Of a stretch of 64,000 nt of DNA, positions 21,501-28,705 are shown piece by piece. The DNA is taken from NCBI GenBank assembly GCA_937958045.1, contig CALFXL010000030.1, positions 110,851 through 174,850 on the forward strand. Direction: 5' to 3'. The translations under genes were made by a program, and so were the position numbers. The notes below the pieces were generated by a model that saw nothing but the letters and a program-made list of their open reading frames with translations, was not told the DNA's origin and searched no databases. Position 1 is the first letter of the stretch. The number at the start of each line of letters is the position of its first letter. Source of the stretch: an uncultured Opitutaceae bacterium (GTDB lineage: Bacteria > Verrucomicrobiota > Verrucomicrobiia > Opitutales > Opitutaceae).

Positions 21501-21514
21501 TGGAAGTTCGGTAA
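15581..21514 (+). CDS. Alpha-2-macroglobulin family protein with thioester motif
   Basis: Bacterial alpha-2-macroglobulins are large periplasmic protease traps. This 1977-residue protein begins with a signal peptide (MKARVPVFLFSFVVCTASLF) without a good lipobox. An alpha-helical N-terminal part follows that includes YWQYFQQNRWRFLQRT. Macroglobulin-type beta domains come next, including FTDRAIYRPGQTIHYKG starting at residue 580. The alpha-2-macroglobulin domain FFFPQLLSDEDGVVKLAF starts near residue 1221. The thioester motif CSEQ is at residues 1445-1448, preceded by LPYLMEFPHE. After it comes an alpha-barrel thioester domain and a beta-rich C-terminus. The usual partner gene for penicillin-binding protein 1C is absent. 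Coding signal is continuous with no frameshift. Confidence 0.93.
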   Translation: MKARVPVFLFSFVVCTASLFGGSREEAWKRVDEAIAQSLPKTAIERLEPIIAAAIDEKAYAEAIKAIGQKIALEGRIQGNKAEEKITRLTAEIEKAPAAMKPVMEGLLAHTYWQYFQQNRWRFLQRTNVASDTDAPIDSWDLARILREIDRHFTASLADEKTLQATPISDFDALLLPGTAPDSYRPTLFDFLAYEALEFYQAGEHGSRIAENEFEIDAESPMFGTADEFLAWQLPPTDEFSPKHRAIALYQTLLRFHSRDQDRSAFLDADLARLVYGHNVATGETPTDRFKAALERFIDKNNRHEVSAQAAALLAAQLNEDGDAVKAHALAKRAAKNFPESFGAAQCLNLIARIEAPSAQLNTESVWNAPWPTLDVTYRNVTEVHFRAVAIDFEAHLTSGDIWNFRSHHGDVEKLLAAKPALTWSAKLPATTDFKARTENLAAPTTLAPGYYVILASHDPGFAKDGNQLSIVSVWVSDLALVLREQQNRSGLSGFVLHARTGEPVAGATVKVWQQTRNKKLSPSRSVTTDANGQFHFASASDGQAVLLVEHNGQAVSNEHLLYQSRRTAAEKSQSQTVLFTDRAIYRPGQTIHYKGIAIRYHHTAAKYAASADRSVTVVFKDPNGQEIARATHRTNDYGSFHGVFTAPRDRLMGRMSIHAGDGENNRGYASVTVEEYKRPKFQVALDAPAEAAKLGENVTVKGKATAYTGSPIGGATVKWRVERTVQLPYWCWWFQPPALKAIAHGTATTDDDGSFTLTFPATPDGSVPAKNEPVFTFSIHADVTDSTGETRSSSRDLRSGYTALQAVVSANDWQTSDKPVEIGISTTSLDGDPQSARGTLTLHALKQPKNVQRAALAPQHTWWRRGGGEPAVDPTNPDSWELDERVVREAFSTDAKSGGAAKIPVTLKPGIYRASIETKDRFGKTVTARRTIQVVDPSASRYSVKIPNYVAAPTWSLEPGETFTALWGTGYDQGRAFVEIESNGKLLKSYWTPADRTQALIEWPVEESLRGGFTVRVTSIRENRAYVHERVVNVPWSNKQLTVKWERFRSKLLPGEKETWTAIITGPDAQRASAEMVAALYDASLDQYLAHNWRQTFGVFRQEYSRSNTRFQNSLRSFTPVSSWEYPQQWHFAWSYRAFPPTILDDRIPSDETMTIQPFTVSSPVPRGGQLAAASVAGSRTFDKAELETFDFVQSIPPPPPPAPDLSQVTARANLNETAFFFPQLLSDEDGVVKLAFTMPEALTEWKFLGFAHDAQLRSGFITDKVVTAKDLMVEPNPPRFLREGDTLEFTVKVTNQSDRPQRGTIRLTFADAATQASVDAALANQTPDLSFDVPAKQARSYSWRIAVPDNLGVLTYKAVAASENLSDGEEGYLPVLSRRILVTESLPLPIRGKSTKQFSFEKLLASGSSDTLRHQSLSVQMTSQPAWYAVMALPYLMEFPHECSEQIFNRFYANALARHIAGSDPKIRRVFDLWKNTPALDSPLEKNQDLKSVLIEETPWLRQAKSEGEARRNVGLLFDANRLDDESARTLRVLAERQEHDGLWAWFPGGRSSEYISLYIMTGFGRLRHLGVEIDAEPAIKALAAIDAWMSERHARIPKDTDPEKYVPSYLDALYLYGRSFFLKDRPVADEHRTAVDFYLARAREHWTLIDSRQSQGHLALALQRFGDNATATAITKSLKERSVSSEELGMFWRDTELSWWWYRAPIETQALMIEVFAEVTQDSQAVEDCQVWLLKQKQTQAWRTTKATADAVYGLLLRGNNLLASDALVEVSLGGETINPENVEAGTGFYEKRFSGAEIKPAMGGITVTKTDDGVSWGAVHWQYLEDIAKITPHTGTPLALKKTLWKKENSSTGPVLKPIAGSLAVGDELVVRIELRVDRDMEFVHLKDQRGSGTEPVNVLSRYRYQDGLGYYESTRDTASHFFIDYLPKGTYVFEYSTRVQLRGRYQSGIAEIQCMYAPEFNSYSESITLEVR

Positions 21515-21587
21515 GGTGCGCGTATCGCTTTTTCTTTCGCATCGCCATGCGGCGCGTGCGTGCGGATAACGTGCGGACGTTTTTCCC

Positions 21588-22616
21588 GTGAATTCCTTCT
21601 CCTACACTGTTCCTGCCGGCGTGCGCCGCATCCGTGCCGACAAGGCGCTCGCGATCGGTTTTCCCGATCACAGCCGCGTGGCGTTGCAACGCGCGTTCGA
21701 CGCTGGGTTGGTGTTGCTCGCGGGCAAACCGATCAAGCGCAGCCAAGCGGTCGTCGGTGGTGATGCGTTGAGTTTTTCGCTGCCCGATGCGGTGCCGTCA
21801 GAACTGAAGCCGGTTGAGATCCCGCTCGATGTGCTCTACGAGGACAAACACCTGCTCGCGATCAACAAGGCCGCGGGCATGATCGTACATCCGGGCGCGG
21901 GCACGGGGGAAGACACACTGGTGCATGCGTTGCTCGCGCACTGCGAAGGCGAACTGAGCGGCATCGGCGGCGTCGAACGTCCCGGCATCGTGCATCGTCT
22001 CGATCGCGAAACCTCGGGCGTGATGCTCGTCGCCAAAACCGATCAAGCGCACCGCGGTCTCGCGGAGCAGTTTTCGGAGCGCTCGTTGCAAAAAGAGTAC
22101 GTGGCGCTCGTATCCGGCGCGCCGGCGTTGCTCAGCGGCAGCATTCAAAAACCGATCGGACGCAATCCGCATCACCGTCACAAAATGGCGGTCGTGGATA
22201 TCGAAGCGGGCGGTCGCGACGCGCACACGGATTGGGAGGTGGTCGAAAAATTTGCGCCCGTCGCTGCGCTTGTGCGCTGTCTGATTCACACGGGGCGCAC
22301 GCATCAAATCCGCGTTCACATGAAGTCCCTCGGACATGTGATCCTCGGCGATGAAGTTTACGGCTGGAAGCCGGACGACCGCCTGAAAGTTCAGCCGCCG
22401 CGCGTGATGCTGCACGCCGAGCATCTGGAAGTCACCCATCCGATCACCGGCAAACGCCTCGATCTGCGCGCGCCGTTGCCGAAGGATTTCACGACTCAGA
22501 TCGCGCAACTGCGCAAAGTGTCCGCGGCGTTGAAAAAAGCGGCGCTCGCGGCCGAAGCGAAGAAACGAACGCCAGCCCGTTCACCGGATCCGATCCCGCA
22601 CGTAAGGGAAAAGTGA
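21588..22616 (+). CDS. RluA/RluD family 23S rRNA pseudouridine synthase
   Basis: RluD-type enzymes convert specific uridines of 23S rRNA to pseudouridine and support ribosome assembly. The 342-residue protein has an N-terminal S4-like RNA-binding domain (about residues 14-60). The catalytic domain follows, with IVHRLDRETSGVML and its catalytic Asp139, then GRTHQIRVHMKSLGH. The overall length suits RluD rather than RluA or RluC, but the exact target uridine cannot be read from sequence. The C-terminal tail after residue 310 is basic and alanine-rich. It starts 73 bases after the macroglobulin gene, which may or may not be co-transcription. Confidence 0.93.
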   Translation: MNSFSYTVPAGVRRIRADKALAIGFPDHSRVALQRAFDAGLVLLAGKPIKRSQAVVGGDALSFSLPDAVPSELKPVEIPLDVLYEDKHLLAINKAAGMIVHPGAGTGEDTLVHALLAHCEGELSGIGGVERPGIVHRLDRETSGVMLVAKTDQAHRGLAEQFSERSLQKEYVALVSGAPALLSGSIQKPIGRNPHHRHKMAVVDIEAGGRDAHTDWEVVEKFAPVAALVRCLIHTGRTHQIRVHMKSLGHVILGDEVYGWKPDDRLKVQPPRVMLHAEHLEVTHPITGKRLDLRAPLPKDFTTQIAQLRKVSAALKKAALAAEAKKRTPARSPDPIPHVREK

Positions 22617-22625
22617 ATCCTGCGC

Positions 22626-22946
22626 TCAGCGCTCATCGTCGCCTGCTGGCGAAGATGGTTTTGGTGCGGCCGCATGTTCGGTATGGGAACGTGCCCGCCG
22701 GTAACCACGCATCACGCACACCGTGATCGCGATCGCCGGCGCCCAAATCAGAAAATAGAAGCTGCCGAAGCGAAGTCCGCGGAGGAAAAGCGCGTATGAG
22801 GTGCGTTCGGCGTCGAGCAACCAGCCGCCGAGCGGAAAAAAAATCGCGCCCAGAATCGCGCCAAGCACGACGAGGCCCGCGACCCAGGCGAAGAAGTACG
22901 GGATCTCGGCCAGGATTTTTCGCGCGAGGGAAGGTGAGTGGTTCAT
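22626..22946 (-). CDS. Small inner-membrane protein, unknown function
   Basis: I do not recognise this 106-residue protein. It has two strong hydrophobic segments, at about residues 14-44 (FFAWVAGLVVLGAILGAIFF) and about 60-82. The short cytoplasmic C-terminal tail is basic, then Ala/Pro-rich, and ends in DDER. Its start overlaps the last four bases of the DHFR-like gene (22943-22946), so the two are probably translationally coupled and may work together. It converges with rluD, leaving 9 bases between the stops. Confidence 0.7.
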   Translation of the reverse strand: MNHSPSLARKILAEIPYFFAWVAGLVVLGAILGAIFFPLGGWLLDAERTSYALFLRGLRFGSFYFLIWAPAIAITVCVMRGYRRARSHTEHAAAPKPSSPAGDDER

Positions 22947-23470
22947 CGTTGGACTTCGTAGCGGAGGAGCAGCGTGTGGTCGGAGAGATTTTCGCTCCCG
23001 AGCAAGCGCAAGCGTGTATCCGTTTTTTGGATAAGCAGAGGCGTGCCGCTTCCGAAAAGAACGGGTTCCACGGTCAGCCAGATCTCGTCGATGAGACCGG
23101 CGGCGAAAAAGAGGCTGTGCATCTGCGCGCCGCCGAGCAGCGAGCCGTTGTGGAGGCCGCGCGCGGCAAACGACGCGAGCAACTCGCGAGGGGGTGTTGA
23201 GAAAAACTCGAGCGTTCCGGGCAGCACATCATCCGCGTATGTCTCCGGTTGGCGCGTGAGGACGGCGCGGAGTCGGGGATGCGTCATGCGCTCGCGAATG
23301 AACGTGCGTGTTTGCCGATAGGTCTCACCGCCCATGATGCTGAAATCGAAGTTTCTCAGCGCTCGCGAAAGATGCGCTTGGTCCGCCGGCGACGCGAACG
23401 CGCTGCCCGGCGTGTCGTGCTTCGTGATGAAGCCATCAAGCGATTGAACGGCGATGAGCGTGAGGCGCAT
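22943..23470 (-). CDS. Dihydrofolate reductase-like protein (RibD C-terminal fold)
   Basis: This 175-residue protein has the NADPH-binding reductase fold shared by DHFR and the C-terminal half of RibD. Visible hallmarks are MRLTLIAVQSLDGFIT, the FDFSIMGGETYRQTR segment, the GGAQMHSLFFAAGLIDE block and LTVEPVLFGSGTPL. These place it with stand-alone RibD_C proteins rather than true FolA. The substrate is unknown, with riboflavin-pathway or other pteridine-like compounds possible. It overlaps a small membrane protein gene by 4 bases and lies next to tadA. The length is normal for the group. Confidence 0.85.
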   Translation of the reverse strand: MRLTLIAVQSLDGFITKHDTPGSAFASPADQAHLSRALRNFDFSIMGGETYRQTRTFIRERMTHPRLRAVLTRQPETYADDVLPGTLEFFSTPPRELLASFAARGLHNGSLLGGAQMHSLFFAAGLIDEIWLTVEPVLFGSGTPLLIQKTDTRLRLLGSENLSDHTLLLRYEVQR

Positions 23471-23535
23471 GTGAGGCGCAGACTATCTCGCGCAAACGCA
23501 AACGCACAAGTGCGGCGTCGCGATCTGCGTTGTGC

Positions 23536-24057
23536 TCATTCGGCGCGTTTGAGTTTGAAGAATGCCTGGAGCAGCTCGCGGCATTCGTCTTCGAGCACGC
23601 CGCCCGCGGTGATCTCGAGATGATGATTCACGCGCGGCAACGCGTTGAGATCGGTCGCGCCGCCGAGGCAGCCCATCTTGGGGTCGGGGACGGCATAACA
23701 CACGCGTTTCAACCGAGACATCAAGGTGGCGCCGGAGCACATCGGGCAGGGCTCCTTGGTCACGTAGAGCGTGGCGTTTTCGAGGCGCCAGTCGCCGATC
23801 TGCTGCGCGGCTTGTGTGATGGCGAGGATCTCGGCGTGCGCGGTCGGATCATGCGCGCTTTCCACCGTGTTGTGCGCAAAGGCGATTATTTCGCCCCCGA
23901 GCTCGATCACGCAGCCGATGGGGACTTCATCTTTGCGCCACGCGTCGATCGCCTGGTTGTAGGCGAGGCTCATGTAAAACGTGTCGTCCCGTACGAGTTG
24001 TGACGGAAAACGTTTTTCAAAAGGGCAGGGAAGTGCGGGCGGGGACGAAGGCTCCAT
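23536..24057 (-). CDS. tadA: tRNA-specific adenosine deaminase
   Basis: TadA deaminates adenosine 34 of the tRNA-Arg anticodon to inosine. Guanine deaminase-like homologues are close relatives. The zinc site is intact: His74-Ala75-Glu76 (HAE) and PCPMC with Cys104 and Cys107. The N-terminal DDTFYMSLAYNQAIDAW matches the usual DDxxYMxxAL start of TadA, so the upstream ATG at 4057 of this block (window 24057) is preferred over Met29. The LMSRLKRVCYAVPDPKMG region is also typical. At 173 residues it is slightly long, from a proline-rich leader. It is divergent from infA, with 139 bases between the two starts. Confidence 0.92.
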   Translation of the reverse strand: MEPSSPPALPCPFEKRFPSQLVRDDTFYMSLAYNQAIDAWRKDEVPIGCVIELGGEIIAFAHNTVESAHDPTAHAEILAITQAAQQIGDWRLENATLYVTKEPCPMCSGATLMSRLKRVCYAVPDPKMGCLGGATDLNALPRVNHHLEITAGGVLEDECRELLQAFFKLKRAE

Positions 24058-24196
24058 GATCAGTAGACGAGGCGGAGCGGCGGTTGCTCCGAGGAAAACC
24101 TTGACTTACGGAGCGCAGAAACGTCTTACAAGGGGCTTTTATATTCGCCAATACGCATGAACCAACTCTCTGTGGCCGGCTTCCGGCATGACCTGT

Positions 24197-24457
24197 ATGT
24201 CTGACGGCAAATCGATCGAAGTCGAAGGCAAGATCGTCGCGGTGCTTCCCGGCACCATGTTCAAGGTCGAACTCTCCAATGGTCATACCGTGCTGGCGCA
24301 CATCTCCGGCAAGCTTCGCAAGAACTTCATCAAGATCGCCGCGGGCGATAAGGTGAAGATGGAGATGAGCCCCTACGATTTGGAAAAAGCGCGCATCACC
24401 TATCGCATGAAGGATGACCGCGCTGGCCCGCGTCCCGCACCGCGCCGCCGCTATTGA
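24197..24457 (+). CDS. infA: Translation initiation factor IF-1
   Basis: IF-1 binds the A site of the small ribosomal subunit during initiation. The single OB-fold domain is clear: KSIEVEGKIVAVLPGTMFKV, then NGHTVLAHISGKLRKN, then GDKVKMEMSPYDLEKARITYR. I place the start at the second ATG (24197, MSDGKSIEVEG), which matches the family. The ATG nine bases upstream adds only MTC. The tail RAGPRPAPRRRY extends a little beyond the usual 72-residue length and is basic. The xerD-like gene begins 41 bases later on the same strand. Confidence 0.95.
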   Translation: MSDGKSIEVEGKIVAVLPGTMFKVELSNGHTVLAHISGKLRKNFIKIAAGDKVKMEMSPYDLEKARITYRMKDDRAGPRPAPRRRY

Positions 24458-24498
24458 GCGGCTGACGTTGTTGTTTCCGGTTCGCGTCGGCTCACGTC

Positions 24499-25464
24499 AT
24501 GGCCCGCAGCGTCCCGCGCCGTTCGGAAATTTCCGTTCCGGAAAGCCGCGCGCCGGGAAAGTTCGCTGACGAGATCGACGAGTTCGTCGCGTATCTCCGA
24601 CTTGAGCGTGGGCTCTCCGCGCATACGCAGGCCGGTTATCAAAACGATCTTGATCAATGCGCGCATTTCCTGAACGCCCGCGGAGAAACGAGTTGGGTAA
24701 CGGCGACCGCGGATAGCGTGTCCGCATGGCTGCGCTCGTTGGGCGGAGAAGATTATTCCACGGGCAGTCTCGCGCGCAAACGCACGTCGTTGCGCATGCT
24801 GGCGCGCTATCTCGTCAACGAAGGACGTCGCGCGGATGACTTCACGGCGCTCATCGAAGGACCAAAACTTTCGCGACGACTTCCCGGCACGTTGTCCATC
24901 GAAGAGGTCGATCGCTTGCTCGCCGCGCCGACGGGGGGCGATGCGCTCGCGTTGCGCGACATAGCGATTCTGGAACTTTTTTATTCGAGCGGATTGCGCG
25001 TGTCGGAACTTGCCGCGATCGAGATCCAGCAAGTGGATTTGGAAAACGGTTATCTGCGTGTCTTCGGCAAAGGCGCGAAGGAGCGCATGGTCCCCGTCGG
25101 CACGCGTGCGGTGGAGGCGTTGAAGACTTATCTTGTGGCAGCGCGAAGTGCGTTCGTGAAAACGGGGCGCACCGGCAGCGCGCTGTTTCTCAGCGAGCGC
25201 GGCACGGCGATCTCGCGAAAGATGCTTTGGGTGCTCGTGAAAAAATACGCGGCGCGTGCAGGCATTCGAAAACCGGTGAAGCCGCACTTGCTCCGACATT
25301 CCTTCGCCACGCACCTGCTGAGCGGCGGCGCGGATTTGCGGGCGATTCAGGACATGCTCGGCCACGCGAATCTCGCCACCACGCAGATCTACACCTCGGT
25401 CGACGAGAAACGCCTCGCCGATCACCACACCCGCCACCATCCGCGCAATCGGACGAGAAGGTGA
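24499..25464 (+). CDS. xerD: Tyrosine recombinase XerC/XerD
   Basis: Xer recombinases resolve chromosome dimers at dif together with FtsK. The 321-residue protein has an N-terminal SAM-like core-binding domain (FADEIDEFVAYLRLERGLS) and a full catalytic domain. The catalytic residues are Arg167 (GLRVSEL), Lys191 (FGKGAKERM), His263 and Arg266 (HLLRHSF), His289 (LGHANLATT) and Tyr298 (QIYTS). The compact size and the context next to infA argue for a chromosomal Xer enzyme rather than a phage or integron integrase. XerD is favoured over XerC by the motif set, but the distinction is not firm. No dif-like site was identified in the window. Confidence 0.92.
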   Translation: MARSVPRRSEISVPESRAPGKFADEIDEFVAYLRLERGLSAHTQAGYQNDLDQCAHFLNARGETSWVTATADSVSAWLRSLGGEDYSTGSLARKRTSLRMLARYLVNEGRRADDFTALIEGPKLSRRLPGTLSIEEVDRLLAAPTGGDALALRDIAILELFYSSGLRVSELAAIEIQQVDLENGYLRVFGKGAKERMVPVGTRAVEALKTYLVAARSAFVKTGRTGSALFLSERGTAISRKMLWVLVKKYAARAGIRKPVKPHLLRHSFATHLLSGGADLRAIQDMLGHANLATTQIYTSVDEKRLADHHTRHHPRNRTRR

Positions 25465-25488
25465 GTCAGACGAGGAGCTGTGGCGGAA

Positions 25489-25513
25489 ACGCCGGCTGAT
25501 TGCGCGCCGGCGT
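25489..25513. terminator. Possible terminator hairpin between convergent xerD and hemL
   Basis: An 8-bp GC-rich stem (25489-25496 with 25506-25513) has a 9-base loop. It lies in the 55-base gap between convergent genes. It lacks a T run, so termination is uncertain. Confidence 0.3.
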
Positions 25514-25519
25514 GGAGAA

Positions 25520-26815
25520 TCACAGCGCGCGGATGCCGGCGGCGAGGACTTCGCAGGCGCGGTCGATCGCGGGGCCGTCGTGTGCGGTGCTCAGAAACGC
25601 CGCTTCATACGGGCTCGGCGCGAGATAAACGCCGTTGTCGAGGCAGTAACGGAAGAATATGCCGAAGCGCTTCGCGTCGCCTTTAAGGGCGGTGGCGTAG
25701 TCGCGGACCGGTGTATCCGTGAAAAAGATACTGAACATCGAACCGCATTGCGGCACTTGCACGGCCATGCCTTTTTCGCGCGCTGCGCTGGCCACGGCGT
25801 CGCGCAGACGGCGGCCGAGCGTGTCGAGCCGCTCGTAGGGATTTTGTTCTTCGAGCAGTTTCAACGAGGCGATGCCGGCGGCCATCGCGAGGGGATTTCC
25901 GCTGAGTGTGCCGGCTTGATAAACGGGACCGACGGGCGCGAGTTGATCCATGATATCGGCGCGACCGCCGAAGGCGCCGACGGGAAGACCGCCGCCGATG
26001 ATTTTGCCGAGCGTGGTGAGATCGGGGACGATGTTTTCGCGTTCCTGCACGCCGCCTCTGGCGATGCGGAAACCGGTCATGACTTCGTCGAAGATAAGGA
26101 CGGTGCCGTGCTTCGCGGTGATGTCGCGGAGGAACGCGAGATAACCGGGATCGGGCATAATGAAGCCGACGTTGCCGCAGTACGGCTCGATGATGACGCA
26201 GGCGATTTTTTCGGGATTGGCGGCGAAGGCGGCTTCGAGCGCGGCGCGATCGTTGTAAGGAAGCACGATCGTTTCTTGCGCGAACGCCGCGGGCACGCCG
26301 GCGCTGTCGGGATGTCCATGCGTGAGCGCGCCGGAGCCGGCTTTGATGAGCAACGAGTCGGAGTGGCCGTGATAACAGCCGGCGAACTTGATGATTTTAT
26401 CGCGACGCGTGAAACCGCGCGCGAGGCGGATCGCGGACATCGTGGCCTCGGTACCGCTGTTGCAGAGACGGACCTTTTTGATCGACGGCACGAAGCGCGT
26501 GATGAGCTCGGCCATCTCGACTTCGAGGGGATTGGGCGTGCCGAACGACGTGCCGTTTTCGAGCGCCGCCGCGATGGCTTTTTTGATGACGGGATGGTTG
26601 TGTCCGTGAATCGCCGGGCCCCACGTGCAGACGAAGTCGATCAACACACGGTCGTCGGCTGTGAGCAGCGTGGCACCGCGCGCGGCTTTGACGAAAAACG
26701 GTGCGCCGCCGACGGAGCGAAACGCGCGGACGGGCGAGTTAACGCCGCCCGGCATGAGCAGCTGCGCGCGGGCGAAAAGATGATCGGAAAGTTGAGTCGA
26801 GGAAGGAGCGGACAT
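25520..26815 (-). CDS. hemL: Glutamate-1-semialdehyde 2,1-aminomutase
   Basis: HemL moves the amino group of glutamate-1-semialdehyde to give 5-aminolevulinate, the first tetrapyrrole precursor in the C5 pathway. The 431-residue PLP enzyme of normal length starts MSAPSSTQLSDHLFARAQ and has MPGGVNSPVRAF. PLP contacts appear at Ser-Gly-Thr-Glu 120-123 and at Asp243 (FDEVMTGFR). The Schiff-base lysine is Lys271 in LTTLGKIIGGGLPVGAFGG. The presence of hemL means this organism uses tRNA-Glu rather than glycine for heme. It is transcribed toward xerD. Confidence 0.97.
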   Translation of the reverse strand: MSAPSSTQLSDHLFARAQLLMPGGVNSPVRAFRSVGGAPFFVKAARGATLLTADDRVLIDFVCTWGPAIHGHNHPVIKKAIAAALENGTSFGTPNPLEVEMAELITRFVPSIKKVRLCNSGTEATMSAIRLARGFTRRDKIIKFAGCYHGHSDSLLIKAGSGALTHGHPDSAGVPAAFAQETIVLPYNDRAALEAAFAANPEKIACVIIEPYCGNVGFIMPDPGYLAFLRDITAKHGTVLIFDEVMTGFRIARGGVQERENIVPDLTTLGKIIGGGLPVGAFGGRADIMDQLAPVGPVYQAGTLSGNPLAMAAGIASLKLLEEQNPYERLDTLGRRLRDAVASAAREKGMAVQVPQCGSMFSIFFTDTPVRDYATALKGDAKRFGIFFRYCLDNGVYLAPSPYEAAFLSTAHDGPAIDRACEVLAAGIRAL

Positions 26816-26948
26816 GGAGATTTTTGGAAACCACTAAGGACCCTGATGAAGGAAGGTTTATACCACGAAGCGTTTCCATTGTAGTCGGGGAAACGACCCG
26901 AAGTTGATCAAGTATCCAGCGCGTTTATGGTGAGAAATTTTGCCGCAC

Positions 26949-28583
26949 TTAACTCACGTATTTTTGGACGATGGGGATGCGGCGGCCGACGCCGAAGGCG
27001 AGGGGGGTCGTCTTGATGGCCGGAGCGGCTTGCTTTCGTTTGTACTCGTTGAGGTCCACTTTGCGGACGATGTCGTTCACCATTGTTTCCGCGAAACCTT
27101 CGCGGACGAGATCGCGGCGGCTGAGGCCGCGCTCGATGTAGCCTTCGAGAATCGCGTCGAGCACGTCGTATGGCGGCAGGCTGTCTTGATCGACCTGGCC
27201 CGGACGCAGCTCGGCGCTCGGTGGTTTGACGATGGTATTTTCAGGAATGATCTCGCGCTCGCGATTGATCCAGCGGCAGAGCGCGTAGACCTGCGTTTTG
27301 AAAACGTCGGAAATCACCGCAAGGCCGCCGCACATGTCGCCGTAGAGCGTGCAATAACCGACGGCGACTTCGCTCTTGTTGCCGGTGGTGAGGAGCAGCG
27401 CGCCGAATTTATTCGAGAGCGCCATCATCAACACGCCGCGGATGCGCGCCTGGATATTTTCTTCGGTCACATCGCGCGGCAGACCATGGAAAACCGGACC
27501 GAGCGCTTGCTCCGTCGAGGCCACCGCATCGGCGATGGCAATCGTCTCAAAACGAATGCCGAGATTTTCCGCGAGAGCGCGCGCATCGTCGCGCGAATGT
27601 TGCGACGAAATCGCGGAAGGCAGGGAAACGCCGATCACGTTTTCCGAGCCGAAAGCTTCGGCGGCGAGCACGGCGACGAGCGCCGAATCGATGCCGCCGG
27701 AAAGCGCGATGAGCGCGCGTTTGAATCCGCTCTTGTGGGCGTAATCGCGCAAACCCAGCACGAGCGCGGCATACAAATCCGCGCAAGGATCGATCGCGGA
27801 CGCGGGCGCGGGCTCGGTGGATGCGAGATCGACGACGCGAAGCTCTTCCTTGAAGGCGTCCAAGCGCGCGAGCAGACGACCTTCGGCATCGGCGACGAGC
27901 GAGCGACCGTCGAAGACGAGTTCATCGTTTCCGCCGACCACATTCACATACACGAGCGGGCAGCGAAGCTGACGCGCGGCATCGGCGATGAGTTGTTCGC
28001 GGACTTCGGTTTTGCCGTGATGCCACGGGCTCGCGGAGAGATTGAGCACGAGATCGACGCGCTCGGCGGCGAGCCACTCCACGGGGTTCACGTTGTAGAG
28101 GCGGCTCGTGTCGATGTTGGGATTTTTCCAAATGTCTTCGCAGATGGTGATGCCGATGCGTTTGCCTCGATGGGTGATGATGCGCGGATGGCTGGCGGCT
28201 TCGAAGTAACGATCTTCGTCGAAGACATCGTAAGTCGGGAGGAGACATTTGCGGCCGATGACTTGGATTTCGCCGTTTTGGCAAAACGCGGCGGCGTTGA
28301 AGAAACGTCGGCCGGCGGGCGCGGGATTCGTTTCGACGAAACCGATCAACGCGGGCACATCGCCGATTGCGTTGGCGATTTCGGTAAGCGATTCTTCGTT
28401 ATCCGAGACGAAGCGTCGCTTGAACAACAAGTCGCGCGGAGGGTAGCCGCAAACGATCAATTCTGGAAAAACGACCAGCTCGGCGCCGCGCGCGCCGAGG
28501 TCGCGATAGGCGTCGAGAATCTTGCGGCGATTTCCGGCGAGGTCGCCGACGATGGGATTGAGCTGAGCCAGTCCGATGCGCAT
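26949..28583 (-). CDS. nadE: Glutamine-dependent NAD+ synthetase
   Basis: This two-domain NadE (544 residues) uses glutamine amide nitrogen to turn nicotinate adenine dinucleotide into NAD+. The N-terminal nitrilase-like glutaminase shows its Glu (VVFPELIVCGYPPRD), Lys (GRKCLLPTYDVF) and Cys (GITICEDIWKNP) residues. The C-terminal synthetase domain has the pyrophosphate loop SGGIDSALVAVL and the later TGNKSEVAVGYCTLYGDM signature. The length is close to bacterial two-domain enzymes. The ATG at 28583 gives MRIGLAQLNPIVGD, as expected. It is divergent from the TolC-like gene. Confidence 0.97.
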   Translation of the reverse strand: MRIGLAQLNPIVGDLAGNRRKILDAYRDLGARGAELVVFPELIVCGYPPRDLLFKRRFVSDNEESLTEIANAIGDVPALIGFVETNPAPAGRRFFNAAAFCQNGEIQVIGRKCLLPTYDVFDEDRYFEAASHPRIITHRGKRIGITICEDIWKNPNIDTSRLYNVNPVEWLAAERVDLVLNLSASPWHHGKTEVREQLIADAARQLRCPLVYVNVVGGNDELVFDGRSLVADAEGRLLARLDAFKEELRVVDLASTEPAPASAIDPCADLYAALVLGLRDYAHKSGFKRALIALSGGIDSALVAVLAAEAFGSENVIGVSLPSAISSQHSRDDARALAENLGIRFETIAIADAVASTEQALGPVFHGLPRDVTEENIQARIRGVLMMALSNKFGALLLTTGNKSEVAVGYCTLYGDMCGGLAVISDVFKTQVYALCRWINREREIIPENTIVKPPSAELRPGQVDQDSLPPYDVLDAILEGYIERGLSRRDLVREGFAETMVNDIVRKVDLNEYKRKQAAPAIKTTPLAFGVGRRIPIVQKYVS

Positions 28584-28705
28584 GGGGCAATGAGCTTCGA
28601 GGTTCCCTGCAAAAGCGCAACTCCGAGCACTTTTCGCGTGTCAGACGAAGCGTCCGGCGAATCCCGCCTTGCACCGCGCGACGAGGGATGGCTTTTGCTG
28701 AGATA

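Noticed and set aside
24499..25464. Prophage or integron integrase
   Set aside because: The tyrosine recombinase is compact and Xer-like, sits beside infA, and no phage, cassette or att site is seen.
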